Positions 16,854-27,100 of a DNA stretch of 47,597 nt are shown here, one piece after another. Positions within the stretch are counted from its first letter, which is position 1. Every line of letters starts with the position of its first letter. The position numbers were made by a program, and so were the translations under genes. Source of the stretch: Chitinophaga pinensis (lineage in GTDB: Bacteria; Bacteroidota; Bacteroidia; Chitinophagales; UBA10324); NCBI GenBank assembly GCA_945903305.1, contig CAMDOA010000016.1, positions 1-47,597 of the forward strand. The letters run 5' to 3'. The notes below the pieces were generated by a model. It did no database searches and was not told where the DNA came from. It saw nothing but the letters and a program-made list of their open reading frames with translations.

Positions 16854-19457
16854 TTGAACAAGATTAAAGAAATAAAAGAAACGCCTTTAATGGCTCAGTA
16901 CAATAAGATAAAGGGAAAATATCCCGATGCCATCTTGTTGTTCAGAGTCGGCGATTTTTATGAAACCTTTGAACAGGATGCGGTAACCACTTCAAAAGTT
17001 TTGGGAATTGTATTAACGCGCAGAGCAAATGGTTCAGCATCGTTTGTGGAACTCGCAGGATTTCCGCATCACTCACTTGATAATTATTTACCGAAATTAG
17101 TAAAGGCAGGTTACCGTGTTGCAATATGTGATCAACTCGAAGATCCGAAATTAACAAAGACTATTGTTAAAAGAGGAGTAACTGAAATGATAACTCCCGG
17201 TGTAACAGACAATGAAAAATTATTGGATCACCGTGCGAATAATTTTTTATGTGCTATTCATTTTGATAGTCAGTTTTATGGCTTGGCATTTTTGGATATC
17301 AGTACCGGAGAGTTTTATGCCGCACAGGGAAATGCAGGGTATGCTGATAAAATGTTGCAGAGCTTAAAACCAAGCGAAATAATTTTCAGCAAGTCGTACA
17401 AAAAAGATTTCCTCACTCAGTTCGGTTCCCGATTTTATACTTACTCCATTGACGATTGGATTTTTCAATTTGATTATACCAATGAATTATTGCAACGGCA
17501 TTTTCAGGTTCAATCTTTAAAAGGATTCGGGATTGATGAAATGAAACCTGCAATTATTGCCTGTGGTGCCGCGCTGCAATATTTATCTGATACAGAGCAT
17601 CCGAACATCGGACACATTACTTCCATTTCACGAATTGAAGAAGAGCGCTATGTGTGGTTAGATCGGTTTACCATTCGCAACCTGGAATTACTCCAATGCC
17701 AACATGAACACGGCAAGTCGTTGTTGCAGGTAATGGATCATACACTGTGCCCGATGGGTTCGCGCATGATGCGAAAGTGGGTGGTGCTTCCATTAAAAGA
17801 TAAGCTCCAGATTGAAGAGCGGTTGGAAATGGTGGAATTATTTATTCGTGAAACTGAATTGTTAAAACATTTACAAACCGGATTAAAGCAAGCCGGCGAT
17901 TTAGAGCGATTGATTGCACGAGTTCCATTGGGGAAAATAAATCCGCGTGAAGTTATTCAGTTACGAAGAGCATTAATTTCAATAGAAAAATTAATTAGTG
18001 ATTTTCAATCGCATGAAGCATTACAGAATATTTCAGGTCAATTGAATCCATGTATTTATATCAGAGAAAAAATCGAAAAAACACTGCACGAAGAAGCTCC
18101 TGCCATTATTCAAAAAGGAGGAGTGATAAAAAACGGAGTCTCTGTTCAGTTGGATGAATACAGAAATCTGGCTTATTCAGGTAAGGAATACTTACTGCAA
18201 ATTCAGAAAGATGAAATTGAAAAAACAGGAATCACTTCTCTTAAAATTGGTTTCAATAATATTCACGGTTATTATTTAGAAGTGACCAATACCCACAAGA
18301 GTCGTGTGCCTGCTGATTGGATTCGTAAACAAACCTTAGTAAGTGCCGAGCGATATGTAACTCCAGCCTTGAAAGAATACGAAGAAAAAATTCTCGGTGC
18401 AGAAGAAAAAATACTGCAACTTGAACAGCAATTATTTGCTGAATTAGTAAATGAATTGAATGATTATGTGCAGGTGATTCAGTTGAATGCTTCTGTACTT
18501 GCTCGCTTGGATTGCCTGCAATCATTCACCACTCTTTCGTTAAAACACAATTACCATAAACCAAAACTGGACGAAAGTTTTGTGATTGATATAAAAGATG
18601 GGAGGCATCCTGTGATTGAACAACAACTTCCATTAGGAGAACAGTATGTTCCCAACGATATTTTTCTGGATAATGAATCGCAACAAATCATCATCATCAC
18701 CGGCCCAAACATGGCTGGTAAATCTGCCTTGATTCGGCAAACCGCTTTGATTGTTTTGATGGCGCAGATGGGATGCTATGTTCCGGCGGCTTCCGCACGA
18801 ATCGGATTAGTAGATAAAATTTTTACCCGAGTTGGAGCCTCTGATAATATTTCTTCCGGTGAATCAACCTTTATGGTAGAGATGAGCGAGACCGCGAGTA
18901 TTCTGAACAACATCAGTGAGCGCAGTTTGATTTTGCTGGATGAAATCGGAAGGGGCACAAGTACTTTCGATGGAATCAGTATTGCGTGGGCCATTGCAGA
19001 ATACCTGCACACTAATTCAAAAGGAAAACCAAAAACACTTTTCGCCACTCACTATCACGAGTTGAATGAACTGGAAGAAAAATTTACACGAATCCGGAAT
19101 TTCAATGTTTCGATTCGCGAAAGCGGAAATAAAATTATATTCCTTCGGAAATTAGTGGAAGGAGGTAGCCAGCATTCATTCGGAATTCATGTAGCAAAAA
19201 TTGCAGGAATTCCAACTTCTGTAGTAGAAAGGGCCCATGATATTTTAGCACAAATGGAATCAAAATCAATTGGAAGTGATTTAAAGAAAATTACCAGAGA
19301 AATAAAACCAAAGGAAATTCAGCTTAGTATTTTTGAAGTGGGAAATCCGCAGTTAAAAAAATTAAAAGAACAAATTGAGCAGATAGAAATAAATACTTTA
19401 ACCCCTGTAGAAGCTTTATTAAAACTGCACGAATTGAAGAAGGGCCTGGAAGACTAA
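16854..19457 (+). CDS. mutS: DNA mismatch repair ATPase MutS
   Basis: MutS recognises base mismatches and small loops and recruits MutL. The 867-residue protein has normal length and all five domains. The mismatch-reading Phe-x-Glu is visible in GDFYETF near residue 37. The ATPase has Walker A GPNMAGKSALIRQ and the Walker B region LILLDEIGRGTSTFDG, with the TFATHYHEL-type switch (LFATHYHELNEL). The C-terminal region includes PKEIQLSIFEV, common in MutS. The start is TTG at 16854: a stop lies two codons upstream, and the next ATG (16890) would remove the conserved KETPLM lead. No mutL is nearby. Confidence 0.96.
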   Translation: MNKIKEIKETPLMAQYNKIKGKYPDAILLFRVGDFYETFEQDAVTTSKVLGIVLTRRANGSASFVELAGFPHHSLDNYLPKLVKAGYRVAICDQLEDPKLTKTIVKRGVTEMITPGVTDNEKLLDHRANNFLCAIHFDSQFYGLAFLDISTGEFYAAQGNAGYADKMLQSLKPSEIIFSKSYKKDFLTQFGSRFYTYSIDDWIFQFDYTNELLQRHFQVQSLKGFGIDEMKPAIIACGAALQYLSDTEHPNIGHITSISRIEEERYVWLDRFTIRNLELLQCQHEHGKSLLQVMDHTLCPMGSRMMRKWVVLPLKDKLQIEERLEMVELFIRETELLKHLQTGLKQAGDLERLIARVPLGKINPREVIQLRRALISIEKLISDFQSHEALQNISGQLNPCIYIREKIEKTLHEEAPAIIQKGGVIKNGVSVQLDEYRNLAYSGKEYLLQIQKDEIEKTGITSLKIGFNNIHGYYLEVTNTHKSRVPADWIRKQTLVSAERYVTPALKEYEEKILGAEEKILQLEQQLFAELVNELNDYVQVIQLNASVLARLDCLQSFTTLSLKHNYHKPKLDESFVIDIKDGRHPVIEQQLPLGEQYVPNDIFLDNESQQIIIITGPNMAGKSALIRQTALIVLMAQMGCYVPAASARIGLVDKIFTRVGASDNISSGESTFMVEMSETASILNNISERSLILLDEIGRGTSTFDGISIAWAIAEYLHTNSKGKPKTLFATHYHELNELEEKFTRIRNFNVSIRESGNKIIFLRKLVEGGSQHSFGIHVAKIAGIPTSVVERAHDILAQMESKSIGSDLKKITREIKPKEIQLSIFEVGNPQLKKLKEQIEQIEINTLTPVEALLKLHELKKGLED

Positions 19458-19484
19458 AAATTCTTTTTTCTTCATTATGATTTT

Positions 19485-19505
19485 TAGAGTCAAACTCTAT
19501 ATTTG
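19485..19505 (+). promoter_or_regulatory. Short hairpin overlapping a -7 box upstream of the tRNA genes
   Basis: TATATTTG at 19498-19505 is a perfect -7 consensus about 80 bases before tRNA-Gly. It overlaps a 6-bp inverted repeat TAGAGT/ACTCTA (19485-19499, 3-base loop). No TTG lies at the right -33 spacing, so the promoter is tentative; the hairpin could instead be a weak end signal for mutS. Confidence 0.35.
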
Positions 19506-19586
19506 CGGCTCGATAAAATAATTGGATGTAAATACCAGCACAGTTATTTTATCTGATTAAGTAGTTTTTTTGAACTAATAATTTAA

Positions 19587-19659
<73 letters not shown>

Positions 19660-19678
19660 CATTCTTTAAAAGTTATTA

Positions 19679-19757
19679 GTTATTTGTTGATTAGTTATCA
19701 GTTCAAAATTTTTTCAATAGAAATTTTTTAGAAACAGTATTACTAATAACAAATAAC
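19679..19757. repeat. Imperfect inverted repeat between the two tRNA genes
   Basis: The arm at 19679-19695 (GTTATTTGTTGATTAGT) pairs with 19742-19757 (ACTAATAACAAATAAC) with one base missing. Related AT-rich words continue on both sides and resemble the tandem repeat at 4481-4528. It lies in the spacer of what may be one tRNA transcript. Confidence 0.55.
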
Positions 19758-19784
19758 CTTTCCACAAATAACTTGAAAATTTTT

Positions 19785-19873
19785 GCCCGGGTGGTGGAAC
19801 TGGTAGACACGCAGGACTTAAAATCCTGTCGCTCGAAACGGCGGTGCGGGTTCGATTCCCGCCCCGGGCACCA
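19785..19873 (+). tRNA. tRNA-Leu (anticodon TAA), CCA encoded
   Basis: A class II tRNA with acceptor arms GCCCGGG/CCCGGGC, anticodon stem CAGGA/TCCTG with loop CTTAAAA (anticodon TAA), a long variable arm (GTCGCTCGAAACGGC) and T arm GGTTCGATTCC. The discriminator A is followed by an encoded CCA. It reads UUA, a common Leu codon in these AT-rich genes. Confidence 0.96.
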
Positions 19874-20025
19874 ACAATTGATTTTGTTATAAATAGGGTA
19901 TCAAATTTTTATATGACAAATCAATTTCCTATTTAACCAAATCTGTACAACAACATCGCATTATAAAAAAACTGAGTTTTTAACTGTACCTGTTTTAATT
20001 CAGTTGTTATTTATTTGAACCAATC

Positions 20026-20781
20026 ATGTCATTCTACCAGCTAAATAAATCAGACCGGCAAAACCTTGTTGACCAAATCAACATCCATATTTTAACTGAT
20101 ATTGAAAATAAATCAAACAAAAAAATCATTCAATACTTTTCTGATGAAGATACTTATATCCGGAAAACAGCTTACCTCGCTATCGGGAAGATTTATAAAT
20201 CTAATGAAAAGCTGAAGAAAAAAATTCTAGCAGAACTCAATACACTTTTCAATTCTGATAATGAAAAAATTCGGCAAACAGTAATTAATGCAGCAGGTGA
20301 AATCGGAATAGTTGACTTCCCTCCTATTGAACATTTAATGGAACAAGGATTATTTGATTTGCATCACTCTGTTCGAAATGCGGTAATAGGTTCAATAAAA
20401 AAAATGGGAGAAAAAAATCCAAAGCCGGTTGTCGCATTTGCAAAAAAATATCTGCATCATAATGATAAGGAAATCCGTCGTGAAATTTGTCATGGAATTG
20501 AACTCAGAGGAAGAAAACATCCACAGGATATTTTACCATTATTGAAAGAATTGCAAAATGATAAAACGGCCAGAGTGCGAAACACATTGGTGCATGTGCT
20601 TGGACAAATTGCTTACAAGAAAGATTGTCTTGAAATTGTGATAACTGATTTAAAAAACTGGAGCAACAAAGAATTGGTTGCTGATGCGTTGGAAGAAATT
20701 ATTGATGTGCATGACCGCTATAAAAATTTCGCAGTAAAAACTCAGGACGAAGCTAGAAATTATATTGAACAGAATTTTTAA
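20026..20781 (+). CDS. HEAT-repeat protein of unknown function
   Basis: A 251-residue, probably cytosolic, all-helical protein without signal peptide or membrane segments. It shows repeated helical pairs of about 35-40 residues with HEAT-like cores: DEDTYIRKTAYLAIGKI, NEKIRQTVINAAGEIG, HHSVRNAVIGSIKKMG, DKEIRREICHGIELRG and TARVRNTLVHVLGQIA. The conserved Arg and small residues at the second helix fit PBS-lyase HEAT or DNA-alkylation-repair-like solenoids. Such proteins bind other proteins or nucleic acid; no catalytic residues can be named. It is convergent with the giant adhesin gene and follows the tRNA pair, with no visible functional link to either. Confidence 0.75.
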   Translation: MSFYQLNKSDRQNLVDQINIHILTDIENKSNKKIIQYFSDEDTYIRKTAYLAIGKIYKSNEKLKKKILAELNTLFNSDNEKIRQTVINAAGEIGIVDFPPIEHLMEQGLFDLHHSVRNAVIGSIKKMGEKNPKPVVAFAKKYLHHNDKEIRREICHGIELRGRKHPQDILPLLKELQNDKTARVRNTLVHVLGQIAYKKDCLEIVITDLKNWSNKELVADALEEIIDVHDRYKNFAVKTQDEARNYIEQNF

Positions 20782-20785
20782 AATC

Positions 20786-20803
20786 CGGAATTAATTTGTT
20801 CCG
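20786..20803. terminator. Small hairpin between the convergent HEAT and adhesin genes
   Basis: CGGAA (20786-20790) and TTCCG (20799-20803) form a 5-bp stem with an 8-base loop. On the minus strand it is followed by GATTTT. Weak, but the only hairpin between the two stop codons. Confidence 0.4.
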
Positions 20804-20809
20804 TAAAAA

Positions 20810-20844
20810 AATTCACAATTCACAATTCACTATTCACTATTCAC
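20810..20844. repeat. Heptamer tandem repeat next to the adhesin stop codon
   Basis: Five direct 7-base units: AATTCAC three times, then TATTCAC twice. On the adhesin strand this reads GTGAATA x2 then GTGAATT x3, beginning one base after the TAG stop, so it is the start of the adhesin 3' untranslated region. Arrays of this kind can change copy number by slippage, but here a change would not alter any reading frame. Confidence 0.9.
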
Positions 20845-20845
20845 T

Positions 20846-21135
20846 CTATCGAATCAAAGTCACATTTCCTTTCTTCAAAACTTCCTGCCCATTTGCGCAA
20901 GTACCTTCTAAGTAATAAACAAACACAGCCGGTGCACATGCCTCTCCCTGCCATGAGCCGTCCCAACCAACACTTACATCATAAGTTTCGAAAACCATTT
21001 CGCCCCAACGGTTAAATACTCTGAAAGCTTTTACTTCACTCAATCCATAGGTTCTGATTCTGAAAATATCATTCTTATGATCTCCGTTAGGAGTGAATGC
21101 GTTCGGAACATAAACCAGATCTTCGTCGCATGTTA
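20846..21135 (-). other. CHU_C-type T9SS sorting domain of the giant adhesin
   Basis: The last ~96 residues carry the gliding-motility-associated C-terminal signature: YVPNAFTPNGDHKNDIF, FRVFNRWGEMVFET, GWDGSWQG and a final KKGNVTLIR. This class (type B) directs export through T9SS and in characterised cases needs a PorP/SprF partner. The other CHU_C protein in the window ends in the near-identical KKGNVTLLR. Confidence 0.93.
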
Positions 21136-24100
21136 AACTGATGCGCACATCATCTTCTGCACGGCAACCCAATGAATCGGTAACTGTCAAGGTATAAGTC
21201 ATTGGCGTATTCAAATGGTTGACTATCGGATTGAAGCAATCAGTACAACTTAAGAAATCAGAAGGAGTCCATTCAATAGTACCCCCATTTGCAAAACCAT
21301 ATAATTGATAAGTAGATCCATATAATAAATCTGCATCAGCTCCGGCATAAACTATTGGCAATTGATTAATGGTTACAACAACAGTATCGGTTGACATATA
21401 ACAAACACCATCAGTTGATGTTACAATATAAGTTGTAGTAACAGATGGCGAAGCAATTGGATTTGGAACATACGGATTATCTAATCCTGCTGTCGGTGTC
21501 CATAAATAATTATTACCACCGAAAGCATTTAATTGGGCTGCATTATTTCTGCACATGGTAATATCCGGGTCAGCTGTAATTGTAAATGGCAATTTAACTT
21601 TTACTGAAACAGTATCAGAAGCCGAACATCCAAAACTATCACTCACTGTTAAAGTGTAAGTGATATCAAACTGTGGAGTACAGGTTGGCTCTTGTAAAGT
21701 AGAATCATCAAGATATAACGATGGAGTCCAGTTGTAAAATGCTGCTCCGTCGCCTTGTAATAAAGCAGAATAAGGATAACAAACCGTGTGAGATGGTCCG
21801 GCATTTACATTCGGCTTCATGTGAATGGTTACATTAATAGTATCGGATGCATAGCAACCATTCTGATTTCCAACATTAACTATGTATGACATGGATGTAC
21901 TTGGTGCTGCCATCGGATTCGAGATGTATGGATTGTCTAATCCAGTTTGTGGTGTCCATTCGTAGGTTGTTCCGCCTGAAGCACTCAGTTGTGCAAATTC
22001 ACCTTCGCACAAATCAGCATCGGGACCAGCGGCAGCCATAGGTAATTGATAAACCACAATTTCAATTTCAGTTGTGTTTGTGCATCCGAAACTATTGGTT
22101 CCAACAATGGTGTAAGTTGTTGTTCCGGTTGGATTCGCTGTTACAGTGTTTCCTGTTGAGGAACTTAAACTAATAGAAGGTGTCCAGGTATATGAAACAG
22201 TTCCGTTCGCTGTGAGAATTGCAGTTTGTCCGACACAGAAATTATTCTGACTTGAAACAGCTGAAATTGTTGGAACCGGATTAATTGTAACAATGGATGT
22301 TGCAGTTGCAGTACATCCGTTTGCATCAGTTCCTGTTACCGAGTAAGTAGTATTCACAACCGGATTCACTGCTATTGAATCACCCAATGCATTTGTTGAC
22401 CATAAATAATTTACAGCACCTGTTGCAACAAGTGTGGCAAACTCTCCCGGACAAATTGCAGGAATAGTTGGAATTACTACTGAAGCAATTGGATTTATTA
22501 TTACCGGAATCAGTGTGGTGGATTGACATCCTAAATTATCAGTTCCAATGATCTGGTATGTGGTGTTCCCTGCTGGATTAGCAGTTACAAAACTTCCGGT
22601 TGCAGAACTCAAGCTAACTGATGGACTCCAGATATAATTTAATGCACCGCTAACTGAAAGTATGGTTGATTGACCAACGCATAAAGTTGAATCAAGCGCG
22701 GTTGCAACTAACACAGGTAATGGTTGAACAGTAATTATGGATGTTGCAGTTGCAGAACAACCGTTCACATCAATTGCATTCACAGTGTAAGTAGTAGTAG
22801 TTGTTGGATTTGCAATAACAGATGGAGTGTTTGTTGAATTAAGATTTGTTGAAGGCGACCAGGAGTAAGTGCTTGCTCCCGATGCATTCAAAGTTGCACT
22901 TGCACCAAAACAAATTGTTGGGTTAGCACTGGTAATCGAAATTGCAGGAACAGGATACACTATAATATTTACAGAAGAAGTAGCTGCACAGCCAAATGAA
23001 TCTATTCCTGTTACAGTGTAAGTGACAGAAGAATTCGGTTGCGCCTGAATTGAATTTCCAGTTGTTGATGACAAACCAACTGACGGACTCCAGAAATAAT
23101 TTGCAGCTCCAGTTGCACTCAGTGTTGCAGATGCTGAAGTACACAAGGTGGCTGAAGTTGATGAAGCAATAATCACCGGTAGCGGATTAACATTTACAGT
23201 GATTAATGAAACTGCGGTACAACCATTGATGTCGGTTCCGGTTACTGTGTATGTTGTTGTTACAGTTGGATTTGCTGTAACAGAAGTTCCATTAGTACCT
23301 GACAAACCTGTTGAAGGCGACCAGGTGAAATTGTTTGCACCATTTACATTTAACTCAACTGATTCTCCGATACAAATTGAAGTATCAGAAGAATTGGTTG
23401 TGATAATAACAGGCAACGCAACATTCACAGGAACCGATTGAGTATTCGCACAACCATTCATATCAATTCCACTTACAGTATAAGTTGTTGAAGTAGTTAA
23501 CGATGCCGTAACGGTTGAACCAATTGTGGTATTCAATCCGGTTGATGGAGTCCATACATAAGTTGAAGCACCACTTGCATTTATCTGAACCGTTCCGCCA
23601 TTGCAAATAAAATTGCCAGAAGAAATTGTATTGATAACCGGTAAAGGATTTACAGTTACAAAAGTTGTTGCCGTATCTGCGCACACACCATTCATTCCAA
23701 CAACAGAATAAGCAGTTGTTGTAGTTGGATTCACTGAAATGGTATTTCCTAAAGCATTGGTTGACCAATGATAATTCGCAGCACCACTCGCAACCAAAGT
23801 TGCAAATTGTCCAACACAAATTGTATCAGTTGAAACTGTTACAATCGGATTCGGAAGTAAAGTAATTGGTACAATAGTTTGACCTGAACATCCTGCTGCA
23901 CCGGTTGCAACTACTGTGTATGTAATGTTTGAAGAAGGAGAAGCAGAAACTGTATTTCCAATTGTTGAACTTAAGAAAGTAGAAGGCGACCAACTGTATG
24001 ATAATCCACCTGTTGCAGTCATTGAAATAGTTTGCCCTAAACAAATGCTGTCGTTGGATGCAATAACATTTACAAAAATATTCGGAGCAATAATTATTTC

Positions 24101-27100
24101 GGAAGTTGTTTGTGCCACACAACCACTCGCAGTTGTTCCTGTAACTGTGTAAGTAGTATTTACAGAAGGAGAAGCAACTACCTGATCGCCTGTTGTAGTA
24201 TTCAATCCTGTTGATGGTGCCCATGAGTAAGTGATGGCACCACTTGCAGTAATTATTGCTGAAGTTGAATTACAAATTGTGCTCGAAGCCGGGTTCACTA
24301 TTATTACTCCACCGCCATTCATGGTTACAGTTTGTGTGTCAATTGCAGAACAACTCAGAGAATCTGTATAGGTGTATGTAACTGTTGTAGATGAACCCGT
24401 AACTTGTGATGGATAAAAAATATTTCCGTTCACTCCTACTCCACTGAAAATTCCACCTGCAGGAATTCCAATCAATGTATCAGCAGGATTATTTGTGCAA
24501 TACGAATTATTCAATCCGCTCAAGGTTGCAACCGGTGATGCATTAACAATTACAACTGCCATTGCAGTATCAGCGCATGAGCCATTGTTTCCAATTGCTG
24601 TGTAAGTAGTTGTTGTGTTTGGAGAAACTGACACTGAAGTTCCATTTAAATTTCCAGGCATCCATGTATAAGTCGATGCACCATTTGCAATTAATGTTGC
24701 AGCAATACCTGAACATGTAGTTGCATTGTTTACTGAAACAACCGGAGGTGTAACCATACTTACAATTGCAATGGCGGTATCAGAACAAGTGCTTGTATAT
24801 CCGATTACAGTGTATGAAGTTGAAACTATTGGTTGAACAGTTACTGAATCATTTGTTGATGCCAATGAAATCCAGTTGTAAGTTGTTGCTCCTTGTGCAA
24901 CCAATATTGCTGCATCGCCTGAACAAACTGAAGCACTGTTAACTGTTACAATTGGTTGTGGAATAATATTTACAACCACAATTGTATCAGCTGAACATCC
25001 ATTTACATCAATTCCTGTTACAGTATAAGTCGTAGTAGTAATTGGAGAAACATTCACAGTATCACCATTTGCATTTGAAGAATTTACTGCAGGCGACCAA
25101 GTATAATTCATTCCACCATTCACTGAAATCAGTGTTGAACTTCCTGCACAAATTGAATCAGCAAATGCTACAATTGCCAATTGAACCGGAGGTGCAACAT
25201 TTACAATGACAGAATCTGCACCGAAACATCCTGCAGCATTTATTCCATTTACAAAGTAGGTAGTAGTAACAGTTGGTGTTGCAATTACAGAAGCACCAGT
25301 TGTATTATTTAATCCGGTTGAAGGCGACCAACTATAAGTTACACCTCCAATTACTGATAATGTAGTTGATGAAGAATTACAGATAATTGCATTTGATGAT
25401 GAAGCAGAAATAAATGCATTGTTATTTACCGATGTTGTATCAATGTCTGTATTCGAACAACCCAATGAATCAGTATAAGTGTAAGTTAAATAGTATGGTC
25501 CACCGATTCCAACCAGTGATGGATCAAAAGTATTTCCAACTAAACCAACACCTGTTAATGTTCCACCCATTGGAGAAACAGTAAAAGAATCGGCACCTGA
25601 AGCAATGCAATATGTTGGATCCAATCCATCAATACTCACATTCGGAAGTGGATTTACATTAACCACAAATAGCGCAGTATCCATACAACCGTAAATATTC
25701 ATTCCGGTAAGCGAGTAAGTTGTAGTTGTAAGCGGAGTAGCTACTGTAGTTGAATCATAGTATCCGCTCAATGTTAAGTCAGCAACCCACATGTATAAGT
25801 ATGCACCTGATGTTGAAAGCGTAGTGCTTTGTCCCGCACATATTGTTGCATTCATTCCTGTTACAATTGGAAGTGGATTGATAATAATATTTATTACAAC
25901 TGAACCTGTACAACCATTTATATCAGTTCCTACAACTGTGTATGAAGTAGTAACAGTTGGATTGGCAACTACAACAGCACCGGTTGATGTATTCAATCCT
26001 GTTGATGGTGTCCATAGATAGTCGATTGCACCTGCAAGAGAAATTACTATGCTGTCGCCAAAACAAAGTGATGGATTCATTGGTGTATTCACGATTGTAA
26101 CCGGCGCGCCAACATTCACAATAGCAGTTACAGAATTTGTACAACCCGTTGTGTCGGTTCCGAAAATGGTATAGGTAGTTGTTACAAGAGGAAGAGCTGA
26201 AACAACAGAACCTGTATCAGCACTTAATCCTGTTGATGGAGTCCATTGATAAGTAGCAGCACCGCTCACATTTATAATTGCAGAACTTCCATTACAAATT
26301 GAATTGGTTGATGGGGTTGCGGTTAAAACCGGAAGCGGATTTACTGTTACAACTGATTGAGTTGTATCAGCACAACCTAAAGAATCAATTCCGATTATGG
26401 TATAAGTAGTGGTTGAATCAGGCGCAGCAATTTGTGTGTCACCTGAAGTATTACTTAATCCTGTGGAGGGTGACCAAGAATAATTTACAGCACCGATAAC
26501 TGTAAGTGTTGATGAAGTCCCGAAACAAACCGATGCATTATTTGCATTGATAGTTGGGGTAGCATTTACAGTGACAGTTGCTGTTGTAGTACCTGTACAA
26601 CCATATTGATCAGTTGCAATTACTGTGTAAGTTGAATTTGTAGCTGGATTTACACTAACTGTCATTCCTGTTGTATCAAGGAAAGTAACTGAAGGTGTCC
26701 AACTGTAAGTTGCATTTAAAACTCCACCTACTATTAGGGTAGTTGCAGTTCCTTCACAAATTACCGGAGCAGAATTATTTAAGTTCAAAGACAATGATGT
26801 TCCTATTGAAACTATCACTGCATTGAATCCAACACAACCGAAACTATCAGTTCCTGTTACAATGTATGTGGTAGTAATTGATGGCGTTGCTATCACTAAT
26901 GAACCGGTAGTTGCATTTAATCCGGTTGAAGGTGACCACTCATAAGTTACTGCGCCGATTGCCATAAGATTAACTGATGAACCAGCGCAGATGGTTGGGT
27001 TCATAGGGTTAACTGCAATTACAACCGGAGGATGAACAATTACTATTAATGAATCTGTAGCACTGCATCCGTTTAAATCATAACCGGTCAGATAATAGGT

